Below, piece after piece: positions 39,697 through 53,501 of a stretch of DNA of 64,000 bases (position 1 is its first letter; the number at the start of each line of letters is the position of its first letter). The DNA lies in the NCBI RefSeq assembly GCF_000235365.1, contig NC_016450.1, positions 248,001 through 312,000 of the forward strand, read 5' to 3'. The position numbers and the translations under genes were made by a program. Under the pieces are notes generated by a model. That model saw nothing but the letters and a program-made list of their open reading frames with translations, had not been told where the DNA came from and ran no database searches. Source of the stretch: Eremothecium cymbalariae DBVPG#7215 (Eukaryota > Ascomycota > Saccharomycetes > Saccharomycetales > Saccharomycetaceae).

Positions 39697-40788
39697 TCAG
39701 GATGTATCTAGAAGTTCTTGAAATTGTGCTAGGGTCTCGTATATATCGGGTCTTTTATGTGGGTCTATGACGAGACATCGTTGAACGATTCTCTTCAAGG
39801 ATTGAGAGTAACGAGGCTCATCGGGAAATGAAAAGTTACCAGTAGAGATGGAGTGTTTGATGGGGGTACCGCAGAGTTGTTGCTCCCTTGCGAATGAGGA
39901 GATGCTGTACATTAGTGCATAGCATATGCAACCCAAGGACCATATATCACAGCGATTAGTGATCGATGTATTGGGATGTAGGTCTAGTAATTCTGGGCAG
40001 GTATAAGGTAGACAGCTATTTTCATTTAGCCATTCTTGTAAACCTAGGAGTTTTGAATTCGACGTGAGTTCTAATGGAGCCCTTACACAGGATGCCATAT
40101 TGTAAATGACAGGTAGCCCCTCTGAGCTAAGCATTATGTTTTCGGGGTTTAAACCACAGTGGACATATGCGCTTGGCTCAGAATTTGTTAACGGGGGGGA
40201 TAGTAGGTCCAGTTCCATTGCATCAACAAGCAGATGAGTTTCATCGCTATACCTCAGGGATGCAGCATCGAAGTATGCAACATCGTACGGGTCCCGGAAA
40301 TCACTTTCACTAGGCTCATGCATACATCGCACACCCCTACAAATGTCTAGCATTAGCCGTACCACTCGCGACTCTGAAAGGGAGTCCCCACGAATGATCA
40401 TATTGTTAATTAGATCTTGCAGCGAACCAGCAGGGAAGTAGGGCAGTAACATGTATATGATCTTCGTCCCATTATCGTGCTGCGCTACTTGGAAGTCCAG
40501 GATGTTCGTAATATACGGACTATTAAACCTCTGATAGTTGCTTATCTCAGTCATCGCACGCGTTACGAAATCTGCTCTACCAATGGGACATGTAACTTTC
40601 TTAAGAGCGTACACACCTCCTGAATGGCTGCGTTTTGGGCATTTTACTTGGTAAAGTGCGGTCAATTCTCCCTCTCTCAGTAGCGTCGTAACCAAATATG
40701 ACTTGCCATTAATACTAATCCGCACGCCATCAAACCAAAAACCACATGGAGAGCAACAACCACATAAAACCTCAAAAGGTGACACCAT
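39697..40788 (-). CDS. ENV7: ENV7-like protein kinase, catalytically degenerate
   Basis: In S. cerevisiae Env7 (a STK16/NAK-family kinase) is palmitoylated and sits at the vacuole membrane, where it restrains fusion. The 363-residue product (ATG 40788; TTG precedes) has the N-terminal Cys cluster (C9-G-C11-C12-x2-C15). The beta3 lysine (K63 in YALKK) is kept. However, the catalytic HRDxKxxN loop reads HCGLNPEN (210-217), with Asp replaced by Gly212 and Lys by Asn214; the DFG/DLG motif reads N230-M-A232; and the glycine loop is LLREGELTALY. The C-lobe WSLGCI and the APE-like CPEL are intact. It should be a pseudokinase, or have lost activity. The frame is uninterrupted over 1.1 kb. Position matches YPL236C. 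Confidence 0.85.
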   Translation of the reverse strand: MVSPFEVLCGCCSPCGFWFDGVRISINGKSYLVTTLLREGELTALYQVKCPKRSHSGGVYALKKVTCPIGRADFVTRAMTEISNYQRFNSPYITNILDFQVAQHDNGTKIIYMLLPYFPAGSLQDLINNMIIRGDSLSESRVVRLMLDICRGVRCMHEPSESDFRDPYDVAYFDAASLRYSDETHLLVDAMELDLLSPPLTNSEPSAYVHCGLNPENIMLSSEGLPVIYNMASCVRAPLELTSNSKLLGLQEWLNENSCLPYTCPELLDLHPNTSITNRCDIWSLGCICYALMYSISSFAREQQLCGTPIKHSISTGNFSFPDEPRYSQSLKRIVQRCLVIDPHKRPDIYETLAQFQELLDTS

Positions 40789-42413
<1,625 letters not shown>

Positions 42414-42747
42414 GTTCCAATCTCATGTATATCTTAAATAAATATTTTAAGTAGATGCGCTTAGATATACACAGGAATCACTTCCTATTGTAAATTTATC
42501 TTGTATTTTATAAGATCTCAAACACGTTGTCACACTCCCCCTCATGGTACTGGACATTATAAACATCTACAAAAGCTGGAGAAATACAGGGTCCATTCAG
42601 TGTTTTTCACGGTATACCTTGCGAGCAAGAACTGTGAACCAATATACACAATATGTATGCTCGTTTTTCATTTTTTTAGTTTGTTTTCTAGAAGATCTAG
42701 CTTAAGTGCATTCCACACATATGAGGCGTCAAATTCAAGGACAATGG
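42414..42747. other. Convergent intergenic region, RVB2 / VMA11
   Basis: A 334-bp AT-rich gap holding the two 3' ends. Nothing else is seen. Confidence 0.5.
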
Positions 42748-43242
42748 TTAGTTTCCAGAACCCCTAGTGTTTAAAATCAACGCGATAATCATCCCATATA
42801 AGCCTAGTACTTCTGCAAAAATTAAGATTAAAACAATCCCCACGAATAGCCGAGGCTGATGCATAAACTTCCGTACCCCAACATCTCCCACTATGCCAAT
42901 AGCATAACCACTGCTCAAACATGCAAACCCTACGCATAATCCGCTTGCAAGATGCATGAACCCATTAAATAGCGTATAATCATCTGCCGGCGACAAACCA
43001 GCAGCAATCAAAACCGCAACTACAAGACCATAAACCGCAAGAATACCACTCATCACAACTGGAATCAATGACTTCATAATCAATTCAGGCTTGAAAGTAC
43101 CAACACCAGAAATACCGATACCAGACTTTGCAGTCCCAATCGCTGCCCCCAGACTTGAGAAAATCATGGCAAATGCACATCCTGCAAACCCAAAAAAGGG
43201 CGCAAAAGCTGGCGAGTAATCCACCACAGCTTCTTCAGACAT
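42748..43242 (-). CDS. VMA11: V-ATPase proteolipid subunit c'
   Basis: This is subunit c' of the membrane V0 rotor (S. cerevisiae VMA11/TFP3, also 164 residues). Four hydrophobic helices form two hairpins; the proton-carrying glutamate is in FAEVLGLYG (helix 4). Repeats [13 protein letters not shown] and [15 protein letters not shown] mark the two halves. The N-terminal extension ahead of PFFGFAG and the ADDYTLFNG loop fit Vma11, not Vma3. It is divergent from NSL1 and matches YPL234C. Confidence 0.96.
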   Translation of the reverse strand: MSEEAVVDYSPAFAPFFGFAGCAFAMIFSSLGAAIGTAKSGIGISGVGTFKPELIMKSLIPVVMSGILAVYGLVVAVLIAAGLSPADDYTLFNGFMHLASGLCVGFACLSSGYAIGIVGDVGVRKFMHQPRLFVGIVLILIFAEVLGLYGMIIALILNTRGSGN

Positions 43243-43626
43243 CTAGTTTATAACTAACAAAAAAGTCACCTAACAAAAATGTTATACCCACAGGGTTTAG
43301 TTGAATCTTATCGGTCCCTTGATACTCCGGTTGTAGCGCTCTACCATGACGGCTCCAGCATTATGTTGATGCTAACGTTGAATCTCTCCCTTTACAGTTT
43401 TTCCTGAGTTGATGACCACGTGCTAATCACATGACAAGAACACATCACTATCAACGAAGATAGTTTCACTAAACATAGTGGAACAGGATCCGCCTTCATC
43501 AGACCTAATCAGAGCCACTACAAGGAACGGTATGAAATAATACGAGCTGTACGATTGTAAGGGCCAGAGATTAGCAAGGGATTTATAGCAGAATACTGCA
43601 AAACAGCGCCGTGGGAATTTAGAGAG
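43243..43626. promoter_or_regulatory. Divergent promoter, VMA11 / NSL1
   Basis: The 384-bp region holds a CACGTG box at 43417-43422 close to a CACATGAC sequence (43429). Confidence 0.55.
43417..43422. promoter_or_regulatory. CACGTG E-box, VMA11/NSL1
   Basis: CCACGTGC context, midway between the two starts. Confidence 0.5.
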
Positions 43627-44289
43627 ATGTCACTTTATCCAGGTAAGTTAGATCTTTCTAGTCAAGAGATCAAGCATATCCATCTCTTGTTCAAGGACAT
43701 TCTAGACGAGAAACTTCGGCTCCATCTTCCTCAGGAGCAGCTGGAACCTTCTGAAAAAAAGGAGGGAGAGTATGAAAACGATACGATGGAAAGGCAGGTG
43801 CTGCTAGAGATAGAGAAATTTCTAATGTCAGTGATGGATATGGCTAGCGATTCGATAAATGTTGTCGACTCTAGGAGCGGAGTTACGTTAGCTGACGTCA
43901 TCAACGATGTTCAGGGAGAGTATGTAGAGCCGTTTGATATTGAGCTAAATGAAAAGGTACGCAGGTTGTATCAGGAATGGGAGGCAGAAACGCTTAAAGT
44001 TTCACAGTTGAGACGTAACGGCCCGAAAGCCATTGTTGATGTTTACCAGAAAGATGAGAGTCGTGCTTTGGAGGACATAGATGCGAGGATACAGGCCTTA
44101 CGTGATGCACGGGAACAGAAACGTACGCCTGCAGTAGAGGAAGAAGACGCAGATTTCTGGAACGAGAGAGGAGAGGACTACTACGAATCTTTAAAAGCTT
44201 TACAGCTTGCACAAGAACTTCTCCCACGTGACCGCATGAAGCTGGAGAAACTAAAAAAGCTAGTTCAATACGTCGAGAAGGATATGTAA
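43627..44289 (+). CDS. NSL1: Kinetochore MIND-complex subunit Nsl1
   Basis: Nsl1 belongs to the four-protein MIND (Mis12) complex linking the inner kinetochore to Ndc80. The 220-residue product (S. cerevisiae 216) is charged and mainly helical, with long heptad-like stretches (about 75-215) and no catalytic motif. It is named chiefly by size, helical character and exact position between VMA11 and SSO1 (YPL233W). Confidence 0.8.
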   Translation: MSLYPGKLDLSSQEIKHIHLLFKDILDEKLRLHLPQEQLEPSEKKEGEYENDTMERQVLLEIEKFLMSVMDMASDSINVVDSRSGVTLADVINDVQGEYVEPFDIELNEKVRRLYQEWEAETLKVSQLRRNGPKAIVDVYQKDESRALEDIDARIQALRDAREQKRTPAVEEEDADFWNERGEDYYESLKALQLAQELLPRDRMKLEKLKKLVQYVEKDM

Positions 44290-44728
44290 TCAACAGGTGG
44301 AATGTCACAGAAAGGCAATAAAGCGAACAGTAGGAGTCACAGCTGCTATGCAAATTGTATTGAGTTGTGGTGTGGTGTGTTTTGTGTCGGTATCTACTTC
44401 CCATGTGTTACCCCGCCTTTACTTTATTTTCTACAAGGGACCTGTGAAAAAAGTAGAGTGCAGTGGATGAGCAGGCAGACAGCAGCGTGCAAAATGCGGT
44501 TTGAACAAGCCACAAAATACACGTACGCTAAATCAACCAAGTTGAGTGTAGTGATACTTTTGAGATAGGATACAGGTCAAACTATCAGATTTTCGATACT
44601 TCAAGTCTCCAAGTCAGGTACAAGAAGCAGGTGTAGGATATCCATTAATTACACTAAAGGCTATCTATAGTTTACTATCTGTTAATTGCGGTGACATCTG
44701 TATATTTCACTAAAAGTCGATCTTCATA
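44290..44728. promoter_or_regulatory. SSO1 promoter region
   Basis: This 439-bp gap separates NSL1 and SSO1. No named element is seen; a short ORF at 44302-44568 is judged chance. Confidence 0.45.
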
Positions 44729-45646
44729 ATGAGTTATCAAAATCCTTATGAATCTGGGAACCCCTACTCTGATGCCTATGAGATGCGGGGGTACAATAAC
44801 CAGGATGGGGGCTCCAACGGTAATAACTTTAGAGGGCAAGGTTTGGAGTCGTCTGGTGGAGGTAACGATTTTGTTCAGTTTATGAATGGTATTAGCGGTA
44901 TTAATGCGCAACTCGACAAGTATTCTCAGTTGATCAATCAGATAGACGTTTTCCAGAAGCGGTTGCTAACGGAAGTCAATGAGGAGCAGGAGATCCAATT
45001 GCGAAAGCAGTTGGATGTGTTTGCGTCGCAAGCTTCGGATTTACAATACCAGTTGAAAGATGAAATCAAGAATGCGCAACGACAGGCTCTAGGTGACTCA
45101 TCGAAGGAAGCCCAGGCTGAGAATTCGAGACAGAGGTTTTTGAAGTTAATCCAAGACTACAGGATCACTGAAGCTAATTATAGAGAGGAGAACAAAGATC
45201 AGGCCAAGAGGCAATATAAAGTGATTCAGCCAGAGGCCACTGACGACGAAGTTGAGGCTGCCATCAGTGATGTCGGAGGCCAGCAGATTTTCTCACAGGC
45301 CTTATTGAATGCCAACAGACGTGGAGAAGCGAAGACAGCTTTAGCAGAAGTGCAGGCCCGCCACCAAGAGTTGCTGAAGTTAGAAAAGACTATGGCAGAA
45401 TTGACCCAGCTATTCAACGATATGGAACACTTGGTCATTGAGCAACAAGAACAAATCGAGGTAATCGATAAACAAGTAGAGGAAGCTCAACAGGATGTTG
45501 AACAAGGTGTCGGACATACTAATAAAGCGGTCAAGAGTGCGAGAAGAGCCAGAAAGAACAAGATTAGATGTATCTTAATTTTGATTGTTGTATTCATCAT
45601 TGTGGTCGTTGCAGTCGTGGTTCCACTTGTAACCAGATCTCGTTGA
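44729..45646 (+). CDS. SSO1: Plasma-membrane t-SNARE Sso1/Sso2 (syntaxin 1A type)
   Basis: This is the Qa-SNARE of exocytosis. It has 305 residues (S. cerevisiae Sso1 290). In order: an Asn/Gly-rich N-terminus; the autoinhibitory Habc bundle (about 50-190); the SNARE motif (about 210-270), including LVIEQQEQIEVIDKQ with the central Gln layer; the DVEQGVGHTNKAVKSAR juxtamembrane stretch; and a C-terminal membrane anchor (about 283-303) of Ile/Val with a short basic end. It is the pre-duplication ancestor of SSO1/SSO2. Confidence 0.95.
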   Translation: MSYQNPYESGNPYSDAYEMRGYNNQDGGSNGNNFRGQGLESSGGGNDFVQFMNGISGINAQLDKYSQLINQIDVFQKRLLTEVNEEQEIQLRKQLDVFASQASDLQYQLKDEIKNAQRQALGDSSKEAQAENSRQRFLKLIQDYRITEANYREENKDQAKRQYKVIQPEATDDEVEAAISDVGGQQIFSQALLNANRRGEAKTALAEVQARHQELLKLEKTMAELTQLFNDMEHLVIEQQEQIEVIDKQVEEAQQDVEQGVGHTNKAVKSARRARKNKIRCILILIVVFIIVVVAVVVPLVTRSR

Positions 45647-46820
45647 GAGAGCTACTCACTAAAACGAGGACTACGCTCCAAAACTCTCTCTGTGTTTGTT
45701 AGTATAGTTTTTTGTTATCTCTTATTTTAATCAAGCTTGCTATATGCCAGCCACCGCCAGCAAAAAAACCACAGTTCCTAAAAACTGACGCCTGCCCTAT
45801 TCCAGGGATATGACAACACACTTCAACCTTATTGACTATTTTATTTTCCTAGATAATAGTACAATTCAGCCTTTCGAAACCAACAACAGATAAAGAAGCT
45901 CGACAAGATTGTATGAAAACCTGCCTACAAACCCATTAATTTTACTAGATTTTAGAATCCACTACTATATTATCTACCTTTTTTCATTAATACTAAAAAT
46001 ATAAAGGGAAACTACCTCCTCCCTGTACTGACTAATTATTAAAAAATTTCTTTGTAACCCGAATTATTAGTCCCAAGATGCAATAAGAAGACATCGTGTG
46101 CAAAGTCCAAAGACAAACACACGTATCTACAGCTTAGGGTGGAAACTGGGCTGGCCCGAATAAACAGGCACTTGGTCTTCCACAAACCAGTTTTCCAAGC
46201 ATCGTAGCGACCAACATAGTGACCAGCCGCAGCTGTCGGTGTCGACCGCTATAATTGAAAAGATACTGCGGATCACTCTGCAGCAGCTCTCCTGCAACAC
46301 TTGAAATGGCTTATAGGTTTGTGGATTTTCTTTCGTTACTATTATTCATTATATACATGAACAAAGTCCTCGAAACGGTACGTTCATCGACCATTCATTA
46401 CCAACGTTTTCCTCACTTCACCCCCATGAAGCAGAGAGCAACGAACCAATGAACCAATGAACCACATTTCAGAATAGAAAAACTGCTTCAAATTCTTGCG
46501 GAACACTCAAAGAATCATTGCCAAATCATAGACTGACATGTAGAAGAGAGAGAACTGAACTCTGGCTGAAAATTTTATCTCTTTTCAAACGTCTTTTATG
46601 GTCTTCACTTGGTGTACCGGTGTTGTCCCAACATTTGATGGTTGGTCCTTCAGGGCTTCTCGTTGGAAAACTCGTTTTGTTCAACAATTGATTTTGAAAA
46701 TTAGAGGTCATATGGTTAAGTTATATAATAATAGTGTATAAAGAGAAGAGTAAATTATCATTATTAGATAGATAGATATATAGATCTAGTCAAGGTACTA
46801 TCAGTAAAACAAGTGCAATA
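45647..46820. promoter_or_regulatory. FAS2 promoter region
   Basis: This 1.17-kb gap precedes FAS2. It holds two CCAAT boxes in 8-bp direct repeats (46446-46458), AT-rich stretches and a TATATA-rich zone near 46720-46780. No canonical INO2/INO4 element was recognised. Chance ORFs only. Confidence 0.55.
46446..46458 (+). promoter_or_regulatory. Tandem CCAAT boxes upstream of FAS2
   Basis: GAACCAAT occurs twice in direct 8-bp repeats, followed by a third GAACCA. CCAAT is bound by the Hap2/3/5 complex; use here is inferred. Confidence 0.45.
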
Positions 46821-49800
46821 ATGGTGATGAAGCCTGAGGTTGAGCAGGAACTTGCTCATGTGTTGTTAACGGAATTATTAGCTTATCAGTTTGCTTCTCC
46901 TGTTCGATGGATCGAGACCCAAGATGTATTCTTAAAGGATTATAATACTGAAAGAGTTGTTGAGATTGGTCCTTCTCCAACTTTAGCTGGTATGGCGCAG
47001 AGGACTATTAAGAACAAGTATGAATCTTATGATGCTGCGTTGTCTTTGCAGAGACAGGTGTTGTGCTATGGTAAGGATGCCAAGGAGATTTACTATACCA
47101 AAGATCCGGTTCAGGTTGAGAAGGAGCAGGTAGATGATAGTTCTGAAGGACAAGAAGGAAGTAAGGTAATTGCAGCTCCAGCGGCAGCGGCGACGGCTCC
47201 GGTTGCAGCGCCGGCGCCTGCAGCGGCGGGGCCAGCGGCTCAGATCGCCGATGAGCCGATGAAGGCGTCTTTAGTGTTACATGTGCTTGTTGCGCAGAAA
47301 TTGAAGAAGCCACTCGATGCTGTTCCTATGTCGAAGACGATCAAGGATCTGGTTGGAGGTAAATCGACTGTTCAAAATGAAATTTTGGGTGATTTAGGAA
47401 AGGAATTTGGGTCCACTCCAGAGAAACCAGAAGAGATGCCGTTGGAGGAGCTCGCTGAAACTATGCAAGATAATTTCAGTGGTTCTCTTGGCAAGCATTC
47501 TTCGTCTCTAGTTTCTAGACTGATTTCTTCGAAGATGCCTGGTGGGTTTACTGTAACAGTGGCAAGAAAGTATTTACAGTCACGCTGGGGATTACCATCC
47601 GGTAGACAGGATTCCGTTTTGCTAGTTGGCTTGGTGTTTGAGCCTCCTTCTAGACTGGGTTCTGAAGCAGATGCACATGCGTTCTTAGATTCAATGGTTC
47701 AGAAGTATGCTTCTATTGTTAACCTCGATCTATCTGCTGCAATTTCCGGATCGGGAGATAGCTCAGGCAGCTCCGGTTCTGGGGGCGCTACTATTGATGC
47801 TGCAGCTTTTGAAGAGTTGACTAAAGATCAAAAGGTAATGGCACGCCAACAGTTGGATGTTTTAGCCAGATACTTGAAGCTTGATCTGCAAAAGGGCGAG
47901 AAGAAGTATTTGCAAGAAAGGGATAACTTGGCGGAATTACAAGCTCGGTTAGACTATTTGACCAACGAACTCGGTTCTTACTTTGTTCAAGGTGTTGAAA
48001 CCTCCTTCTCCAGAAAGAAGGCAAGAGTTTTTGATTCTTCCTGGAATTGGGCTAGGCAATCCTTGTTGTCGTTGTACTTTGAAATTATCCATGGCGTTTT
48101 GAAGAATGTTGATAGAGAAGTCGTGACCGAGGCTATTAACATTATGAACAGATCCAATGAGACACTGATCAAGTTCATGGAATATCACATTTCTAAAACC
48201 GATGAGTCTAATGGTGAAAACTACAAGTTGGTCAAGACTTTAGGAAGTCAGCTAATTGACAACTGTAAACAGGTTATCGATATTGACCCTGTATACAAAG
48301 ATATTTCTAAGCCAACTGGTCCAAAGACTTCCATTGACAAAAACGGTGAAATTGTTTACTGCGAAGAACCCAGGGAAAATGTCAGAAAGTTGTCTCAGTA
48401 TGTTCATGAGATGGCACAAGGTGGTCCATTAACAAAGATTTCTCAGCCAACAATTCAGGAAGATCTGACTCGTGTCTATAAGGCGATTTCTGCTCAAGCA
48501 GATGAAGCTAATATTTCAGAATCTACTAAAGTCGAATTTGAACATTTGTATGGAGAGTTATTGAAGTTCCTAGAATCATCCAAGGAAATCGATGCGTCTG
48601 CATCTACCGGATTGACAGGCGTTATTGATGACGCTTTGGATAAAGATTCTACAAAAGAAGTCGCTTCATTGCCAAAACCAACCCAAATCAACAAGAACGT
48701 TTCTTCAACTATCCCTCGTGTAACCATCCCATTCTTGCATTTAAGAAAGAAGATTTCTTCTGGTGAGTGGGCTTACGACAGACAGTTATCTTCCCTATTT
48801 TTGGACGGCTTGGAACAGGCTGCCATCAATGGTGTCTCCTTTAAGGATAAATATGTATTAATCACTGGGGCTGGTCAGGGCTCCATTGGTGCCGAGGTTT
48901 TACAGGGTTTAATTCAAGGTGGTGCTAAAGTTGTTGTTACCACATCACGTTTCTCTAAAAAAGTGACCGACTACTACCAATCCATATATGCCAAGTATGG
49001 TGCTAGAGGCTCTACTTTAATTGTTGTTCCATTCAACCAGGGTTCTAAGCAAGATGTAGAAGCTTTGATTAGTTACATTTACGATGACCCTAAAGCTGGT
49101 GGTTTGGGTTGGGATTTGGATGCTGTGATTCCTTTCGCTGCAATTCCAGAAAATGGTATTGAGTTGGAAAATATAGATTCAAAATCAGAATTTGCACATA
49201 GAATTATGTTGACCAACATTTTGAGGATGTTGGGTTATATTAAGACTCAAAAATCTTCAAGAGAAATTGAAACAAGACCAGCGCAAGTTATCTTGCCATT
49301 ATCTCCCAACCACGGAACTTTTGGTGGTGATGGTATGTATTCAGAATCCAAACTTGCTCTAGAAACATTGCTAAACAGATGGAATTCTGAATCTTGGTCT
49401 AATCAGTTGACTGTATGTGGTGCAATTATTGGTTGGACGAGAGGCACTGGTTTGATGTCTGCAAATAATATAATTGCAGAGGGTATTGAAAAGTTAGGCG
49501 TTCGTACCTTTTCTCAAAAGGAGATGGCGTTTAATTTATTGGGATTATTGATTCCTGAAGTCGTCCAACTGTGCCAAAAATTCCCTATTGTTGCTGATTT
49601 GAACGGTGGTTTGCAGTTTATTGAGGATTTGAAGGACTTCACTGTTAAGTTACGTACCCAATTGGTCGAAACTTCGGAAATTAGGAAAGCTGTGTCAATG
49701 GAGACTACCTTTGAGCATACTGTTATCAATGGTCCCGATGGCGATATAGGTTACAATCGGGTGGATATTCAGCCAAGAGCTAATATTCAAATAGGATTCC

Positions 49801-52493
49801 CAGAGCTAAAGTCATACGATCAGATCAAAAAACTAGCACCTATTGAGTTAGAGGGCATGCTAGATCTAGAAAAAGTTATTGTTGTTACCGGTTTCTCAGA
49901 AGTTGGACCATGGGGTTCTTCAAGAACCAGATGGGAAATGGAGGCGTATGGTGAGTTCTCCTTGGAAGGTTCTGTAGAAATGGCGTGGATCATGGGTTTG
50001 ATCAAATATCACAATGGTAACTTGAAAGGCCGTCCATACACTGGATGGGTAGATGCCAAGACCAATGCACCTGTTGATGACAAAGATATTAAACAGAAAT
50101 ACGAGTCTCACATATTAGAACACTCTGGTATCAGATTGATTGAACCGGAACTCTTTAATGGTTACAATCCAGAGAAGAAGATGCTGCTTCAAGAGGTTAT
50201 TATTGAAGAAGAACTGGAACCATTCGAGGCTTCTAAAGAATCTGCCGAGCAATTCAAACACCAGCACGGAGACAAAGTTGACATTTTCGAAATTCCTGAA
50301 ACTGGTGAATACAGTGTCAGATTATTAAAGGGGGCTACTTTGCGAATTCCAAAAGCTTTAAGATACGATCGTTTAGTTGCAGGTCAAATTCCAACTGGAT
50401 GGGATGCTAAAACTTATGGTGTACCAGAGGATACTATATCCCAAGTTGATCCAATCACCTTGTTTGTATTGGTATCTGTTGTTGAGGCCTTTATCTCCTC
50501 AGGTATCACTGATCCATACGAAATGTACAAGTATGTCCATGTTTCTGAAGTTGGTAACTGTTCTGGTTCAGGTATGGGTGGTGTGTCTGCATTGCGTGGT
50601 ATGTTTAAGGACCGTTTACTGGATAAACCTGTTCAGAACGATATTTTACAGGAGTCTTTCATAAACACGATGTCTGCGTGGATCAATATGCTGCTGATTT
50701 CTTCCAGTGGTCCTATGAAAACTCCTGTTGGCGCGTGTGCTACTGCCGTTGAATCTTTGGATATTGGTGTGGAAACCATTTTAGGCGGCAAAGCAAAGAT
50801 TTGTATTGTTGGTGGTTATGATGATTTCCAAGAAGAAGGTTCCTTTGAATTTGGTAACATGAACGCTACTAGTAATTCTCTAGACGAATTTGAACATGGA
50901 CGTACCCCAGCAGAAATGTCAAGACCAACTACAACCACTCGTAACGGTTTCATGGAAGCTCAGGGATCTGGAATAGAAGTTATTATGAATGCAGACTTGG
51001 CTTTGAAGATGGGTGTTCCAATATATGGTATTATCGCTATGACTGCGACAGCAGGTGACAAGATCGGTAGATCTGTTCCAGCTCCTGGAAAAGGTATTTT
51101 AACCACAGCTAGGGAACATCATGGTACTTTGAAATTCCCAAGTCCTTTGTTGGATATCAGTTATAGAAAGAGGCAGTTGACAAGTAGAGAAAATCAAATT
51201 AAAAGTTGGGTGGAAAATGAGTTAGAATTGCTTCAGTTTGAACTCAACCAGATTCCCTCTGAGGAACACGAAGTGTTTTTATCTGAACGTACAGAGGAAA
51301 TTGAGCGTGAAGCAAACAAACAGTTGAAGGCAGCACAACTACAATGGGGTAACGAGTTCTTTAAGAATGACCCACGTATTGCTCCCTTAAGAGGCTCGTT
51401 GGCTGTCTATGGCCTGACAATTGATGATTTGGGGGTGGCCTCATTCCACGGTACATCTACAAAGGCAAATGATAAGAATGAATCTGCTACTATCAATGAG
51501 ATGCTTAAGCACTTGGGTAGGTCAGAAGGGAATCCTGTTCTTGGCGTGTTCCAAAAGTACTTAACGGGTCATCCAAAGGGTGCCGCTGGCGCTTGGATGT
51601 TGAATGGTGCTTTGCAAATTTTGAACTCAGGAATCGTTCCTGGTAATCGTAATGCTGACAATGTCGATAAGGTTTTGGAGCAATATGATTATATCTTGTA
51701 TCCATCTCATTCTATGAAGACAGATGGCATTAAGGCGGTTTCTGTTACATCTTTCGGGTTTGGTCAAAAAGGTGCCCAAGCAATTGCTGTTCACCCAGAT
51801 TATCTATATGCTGCATTGACCGAAACAGCATACAATGACTATGTTGTTAAAGTGTCTTCCAGAAAAAAGAGCGCATACAAGTATTTCCATAACGGCATGA
51901 TTAAAAATACCTTGTTTGTTGCTAAAGAACATCCGCCATACACTGAAGACATGGAACAAGACGTCTACTTAGATCCTTTGGTCCGTGTTACAGCTGATAA
52001 AACCGGTTCCCTTGTTTTCAATTCAAACCAACTGCAAGCTGACAAGTTCATATCTGCAAGTAACAAGGGGACAAGCGAGCTAGTATCCCATATGACCAGG
52101 CAAGTTGCCTCCAAAGGTAATGCCCGAGGCATTGGTGTTGATGTTGAGTTGATAAAAACCTTCAACGTATCCAATGAAACCTTCATTAACAGAAACTTCA
52201 CCGCTGCAGAAATTGCTTACTGTAAAGGACAACCAAGCTGTCAAAGCTCGTTTGCAGGCATTTGGTCAGCCAAAGAAGCGGTCTTTAAATCCTTAGGTGT
52301 AAAATCCAAAGGGGCTGGTGCCTCGCTGAAGGAAATTGAGATCCAACGCGACCAATCGTCCGGAGGCCCTATCGTTGTGTTGCACGGTGCTGCCAAAGCC
52401 GCCGCCGATGACGTTAGTGTCAAAGATATTAAGGTATCAATCTCCCACGATGATTTCCAATCCGTTGCCGTTGCGATCGCCGAAAAGTGTTGA
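46821..52493 (+). CDS. FAS2: Fatty acid synthase subunit alpha
   Basis: This is the alpha chain of the cytosolic type I fatty acid synthase, which with Fas1 forms the alpha6-beta6 barrel making palmitoyl/stearoyl-CoA. It has 1890 residues (S. cerevisiae 1887). Order: N-terminal acyltransferase part, Ala/Pro-rich linker (about 115-140), acyl-carrier domain with phosphopantetheine Ser182 in GGKS, second linker, ketoacyl reductase (about 660-950, [14 protein letters not shown]), ketoacyl synthase (about 1100-1700) with catalytic Cys1306 in GACATAV, and the C-terminal phosphopantetheine transferase (GVDVE near 1770). Two ATGs precede [10 protein letters not shown]; the second, two codons later, matches the S. 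cerevisiae start. No intron. Confidence 0.98.
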   Translation: MVMKPEVEQELAHVLLTELLAYQFASPVRWIETQDVFLKDYNTERVVEIGPSPTLAGMAQRTIKNKYESYDAALSLQRQVLCYGKDAKEIYYTKDPVQVEKEQVDDSSEGQEGSKVIAAPAAAATAPVAAPAPAAAGPAAQIADEPMKASLVLHVLVAQKLKKPLDAVPMSKTIKDLVGGKSTVQNEILGDLGKEFGSTPEKPEEMPLEELAETMQDNFSGSLGKHSSSLVSRLISSKMPGGFTVTVARKYLQSRWGLPSGRQDSVLLVGLVFEPPSRLGSEADAHAFLDSMVQKYASIVNLDLSAAISGSGDSSGSSGSGGATIDAAAFEELTKDQKVMARQQLDVLARYLKLDLQKGEKKYLQERDNLAELQARLDYLTNELGSYFVQGVETSFSRKKARVFDSSWNWARQSLLSLYFEIIHGVLKNVDREVVTEAINIMNRSNETLIKFMEYHISKTDESNGENYKLVKTLGSQLIDNCKQVIDIDPVYKDISKPTGPKTSIDKNGEIVYCEEPRENVRKLSQYVHEMAQGGPLTKISQPTIQEDLTRVYKAISAQADEANISESTKVEFEHLYGELLKFLESSKEIDASASTGLTGVIDDALDKDSTKEVASLPKPTQINKNVSSTIPRVTIPFLHLRKKISSGEWAYDRQLSSLFLDGLEQAAINGVSFKDKYVLITGAGQGSIGAEVLQGLIQGGAKVVVTTSRFSKKVTDYYQSIYAKYGARGSTLIVVPFNQGSKQDVEALISYIYDDPKAGGLGWDLDAVIPFAAIPENGIELENIDSKSEFAHRIMLTNILRMLGYIKTQKSSREIETRPAQVILPLSPNHGTFGGDGMYSESKLALETLLNRWNSESWSNQLTVCGAIIGWTRGTGLMSANNIIAEGIEKLGVRTFSQKEMAFNLLGLLIPEVVQLCQKFPIVADLNGGLQFIEDLKDFTVKLRTQLVETSEIRKAVSMETTFEHTVINGPDGDIGYNRVDIQPRANIQIGFPELKSYDQIKKLAPIELEGMLDLEKVIVVTGFSEVGPWGSSRTRWEMEAYGEFSLEGSVEMAWIMGLIKYHNGNLKGRPYTGWVDAKTNAPVDDKDIKQKYESHILEHSGIRLIEPELFNGYNPEKKMLLQEVIIEEELEPFEASKESAEQFKHQHGDKVDIFEIPETGEYSVRLLKGATLRIPKALRYDRLVAGQIPTGWDAKTYGVPEDTISQVDPITLFVLVSVVEAFISSGITDPYEMYKYVHVSEVGNCSGSGMGGVSALRGMFKDRLLDKPVQNDILQESFINTMSAWINMLLISSSGPMKTPVGACATAVESLDIGVETILGGKAKICIVGGYDDFQEEGSFEFGNMNATSNSLDEFEHGRTPAEMSRPTTTTRNGFMEAQGSGIEVIMNADLALKMGVPIYGIIAMTATAGDKIGRSVPAPGKGILTTAREHHGTLKFPSPLLDISYRKRQLTSRENQIKSWVENELELLQFELNQIPSEEHEVFLSERTEEIEREANKQLKAAQLQWGNEFFKNDPRIAPLRGSLAVYGLTIDDLGVASFHGTSTKANDKNESATINEMLKHLGRSEGNPVLGVFQKYLTGHPKGAAGAWMLNGALQILNSGIVPGNRNADNVDKVLEQYDYILYPSHSMKTDGIKAVSVTSFGFGQKGAQAIAVHPDYLYAALTETAYNDYVVKVSSRKKSAYKYFHNGMIKNTLFVAKEHPPYTEDMEQDVYLDPLVRVTADKTGSLVFNSNQLQADKFISASNKGTSELVSHMTRQVASKGNARGIGVDVELIKTFNVSNETFINRNFTAAEIAYCKGQPSCQSSFAGIWSAKEAVFKSLGVKSKGAGASLKEIEIQRDQSSGGPIVVLHGAAKAAADDVSVKDIKVSISHDDFQSVAVAIAEKC

Positions 52494-53459
52494 AGCTCAG
52501 AGTCAAAATCTAGGCTCCTCTTTCTTTCGCCATCTCTACACATATAATTAACCTCATATCCCAATATGTATGTCTGTATACTTTTCTTAATAAGGAATAT
52601 ACACAACTAAATTGAAAACCAAATCCTATTTGCCTTTTTACACCCTTGTTACCTTTATCAACCAATTTTTTATTATTTGATAAAACCCAATCCCCAGGTA
52701 TAACATTGCAATAATCATATTCCCTCCTCCTGCTATCTTAACTGCTCCTTCACCCAACTCCATACTCTGTCGAAGACGGATGGATATCCGTCCTGAAATT
52801 ACTTCCGCACCAGCAGCCCGTATTAATCAAAATTATACAGACACACTTATACACACATTCTTACACAAATAGACAAAAGCGGTCCCTGATTGTTTACCTT
52901 TTGGTAAAGTAGATCTATTTTTGTTTTCTATGTGATCCGTCACCGTGATATCCTGAATGTGGCTATGCCCGCATATTATTGCCGCCATATCCACTGCTGC
53001 TTATTCCATCACCATCACCATCATTCCCCTGGACTCTTTCCAGAGCGAGAAGATCTATAGACCCAAGAAGAATACAGGAAGTACAGTGGATGACCTCAGT
53101 GGATCGGCACTCGTAACAAAAAAGATAAGCATAATAATGGCTGCAATACCAGAAGACAATGACTAAAAAAGATTAATAACACAAAAAAAGGACAGGGTGA
53201 AGAACAATGAAGTATTTTTCCTTCTCCCTTGCCTGGACCATAATATTCACAACACTTTCATAAACCTTGTTGCTACCTATTATTTTCTTGCGTAATCCTT
53301 GTAGGCATCCAATTGTTGTAGAACTATACCTCTACAGCACTCCTAGGTACCAATCCCCAGCGCATCCATACACACAAAGAGCCCTCCCTGTCGTCTCCTC
53401 AGGAACCCCCTTCATCGACAGAAATGACCTTTACACAGCAGAAGTGGCAACAATATACT

Positions 53460-53501
53460 GTTCCCTCCTCCTCCTCCCGAAGGGGAGGAGGAGGAGGGAA
53501 C
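53460..53501. repeat. Perfect inverted repeat, 19-bp arms, 4-nt loop
   Basis: Arms 53460-53478 and 53483-53501 are exact reverse complements around GAAG. One arm is pyrimidine-rich CTC repeats, so the other is purine-rich. Confidence 0.94.
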
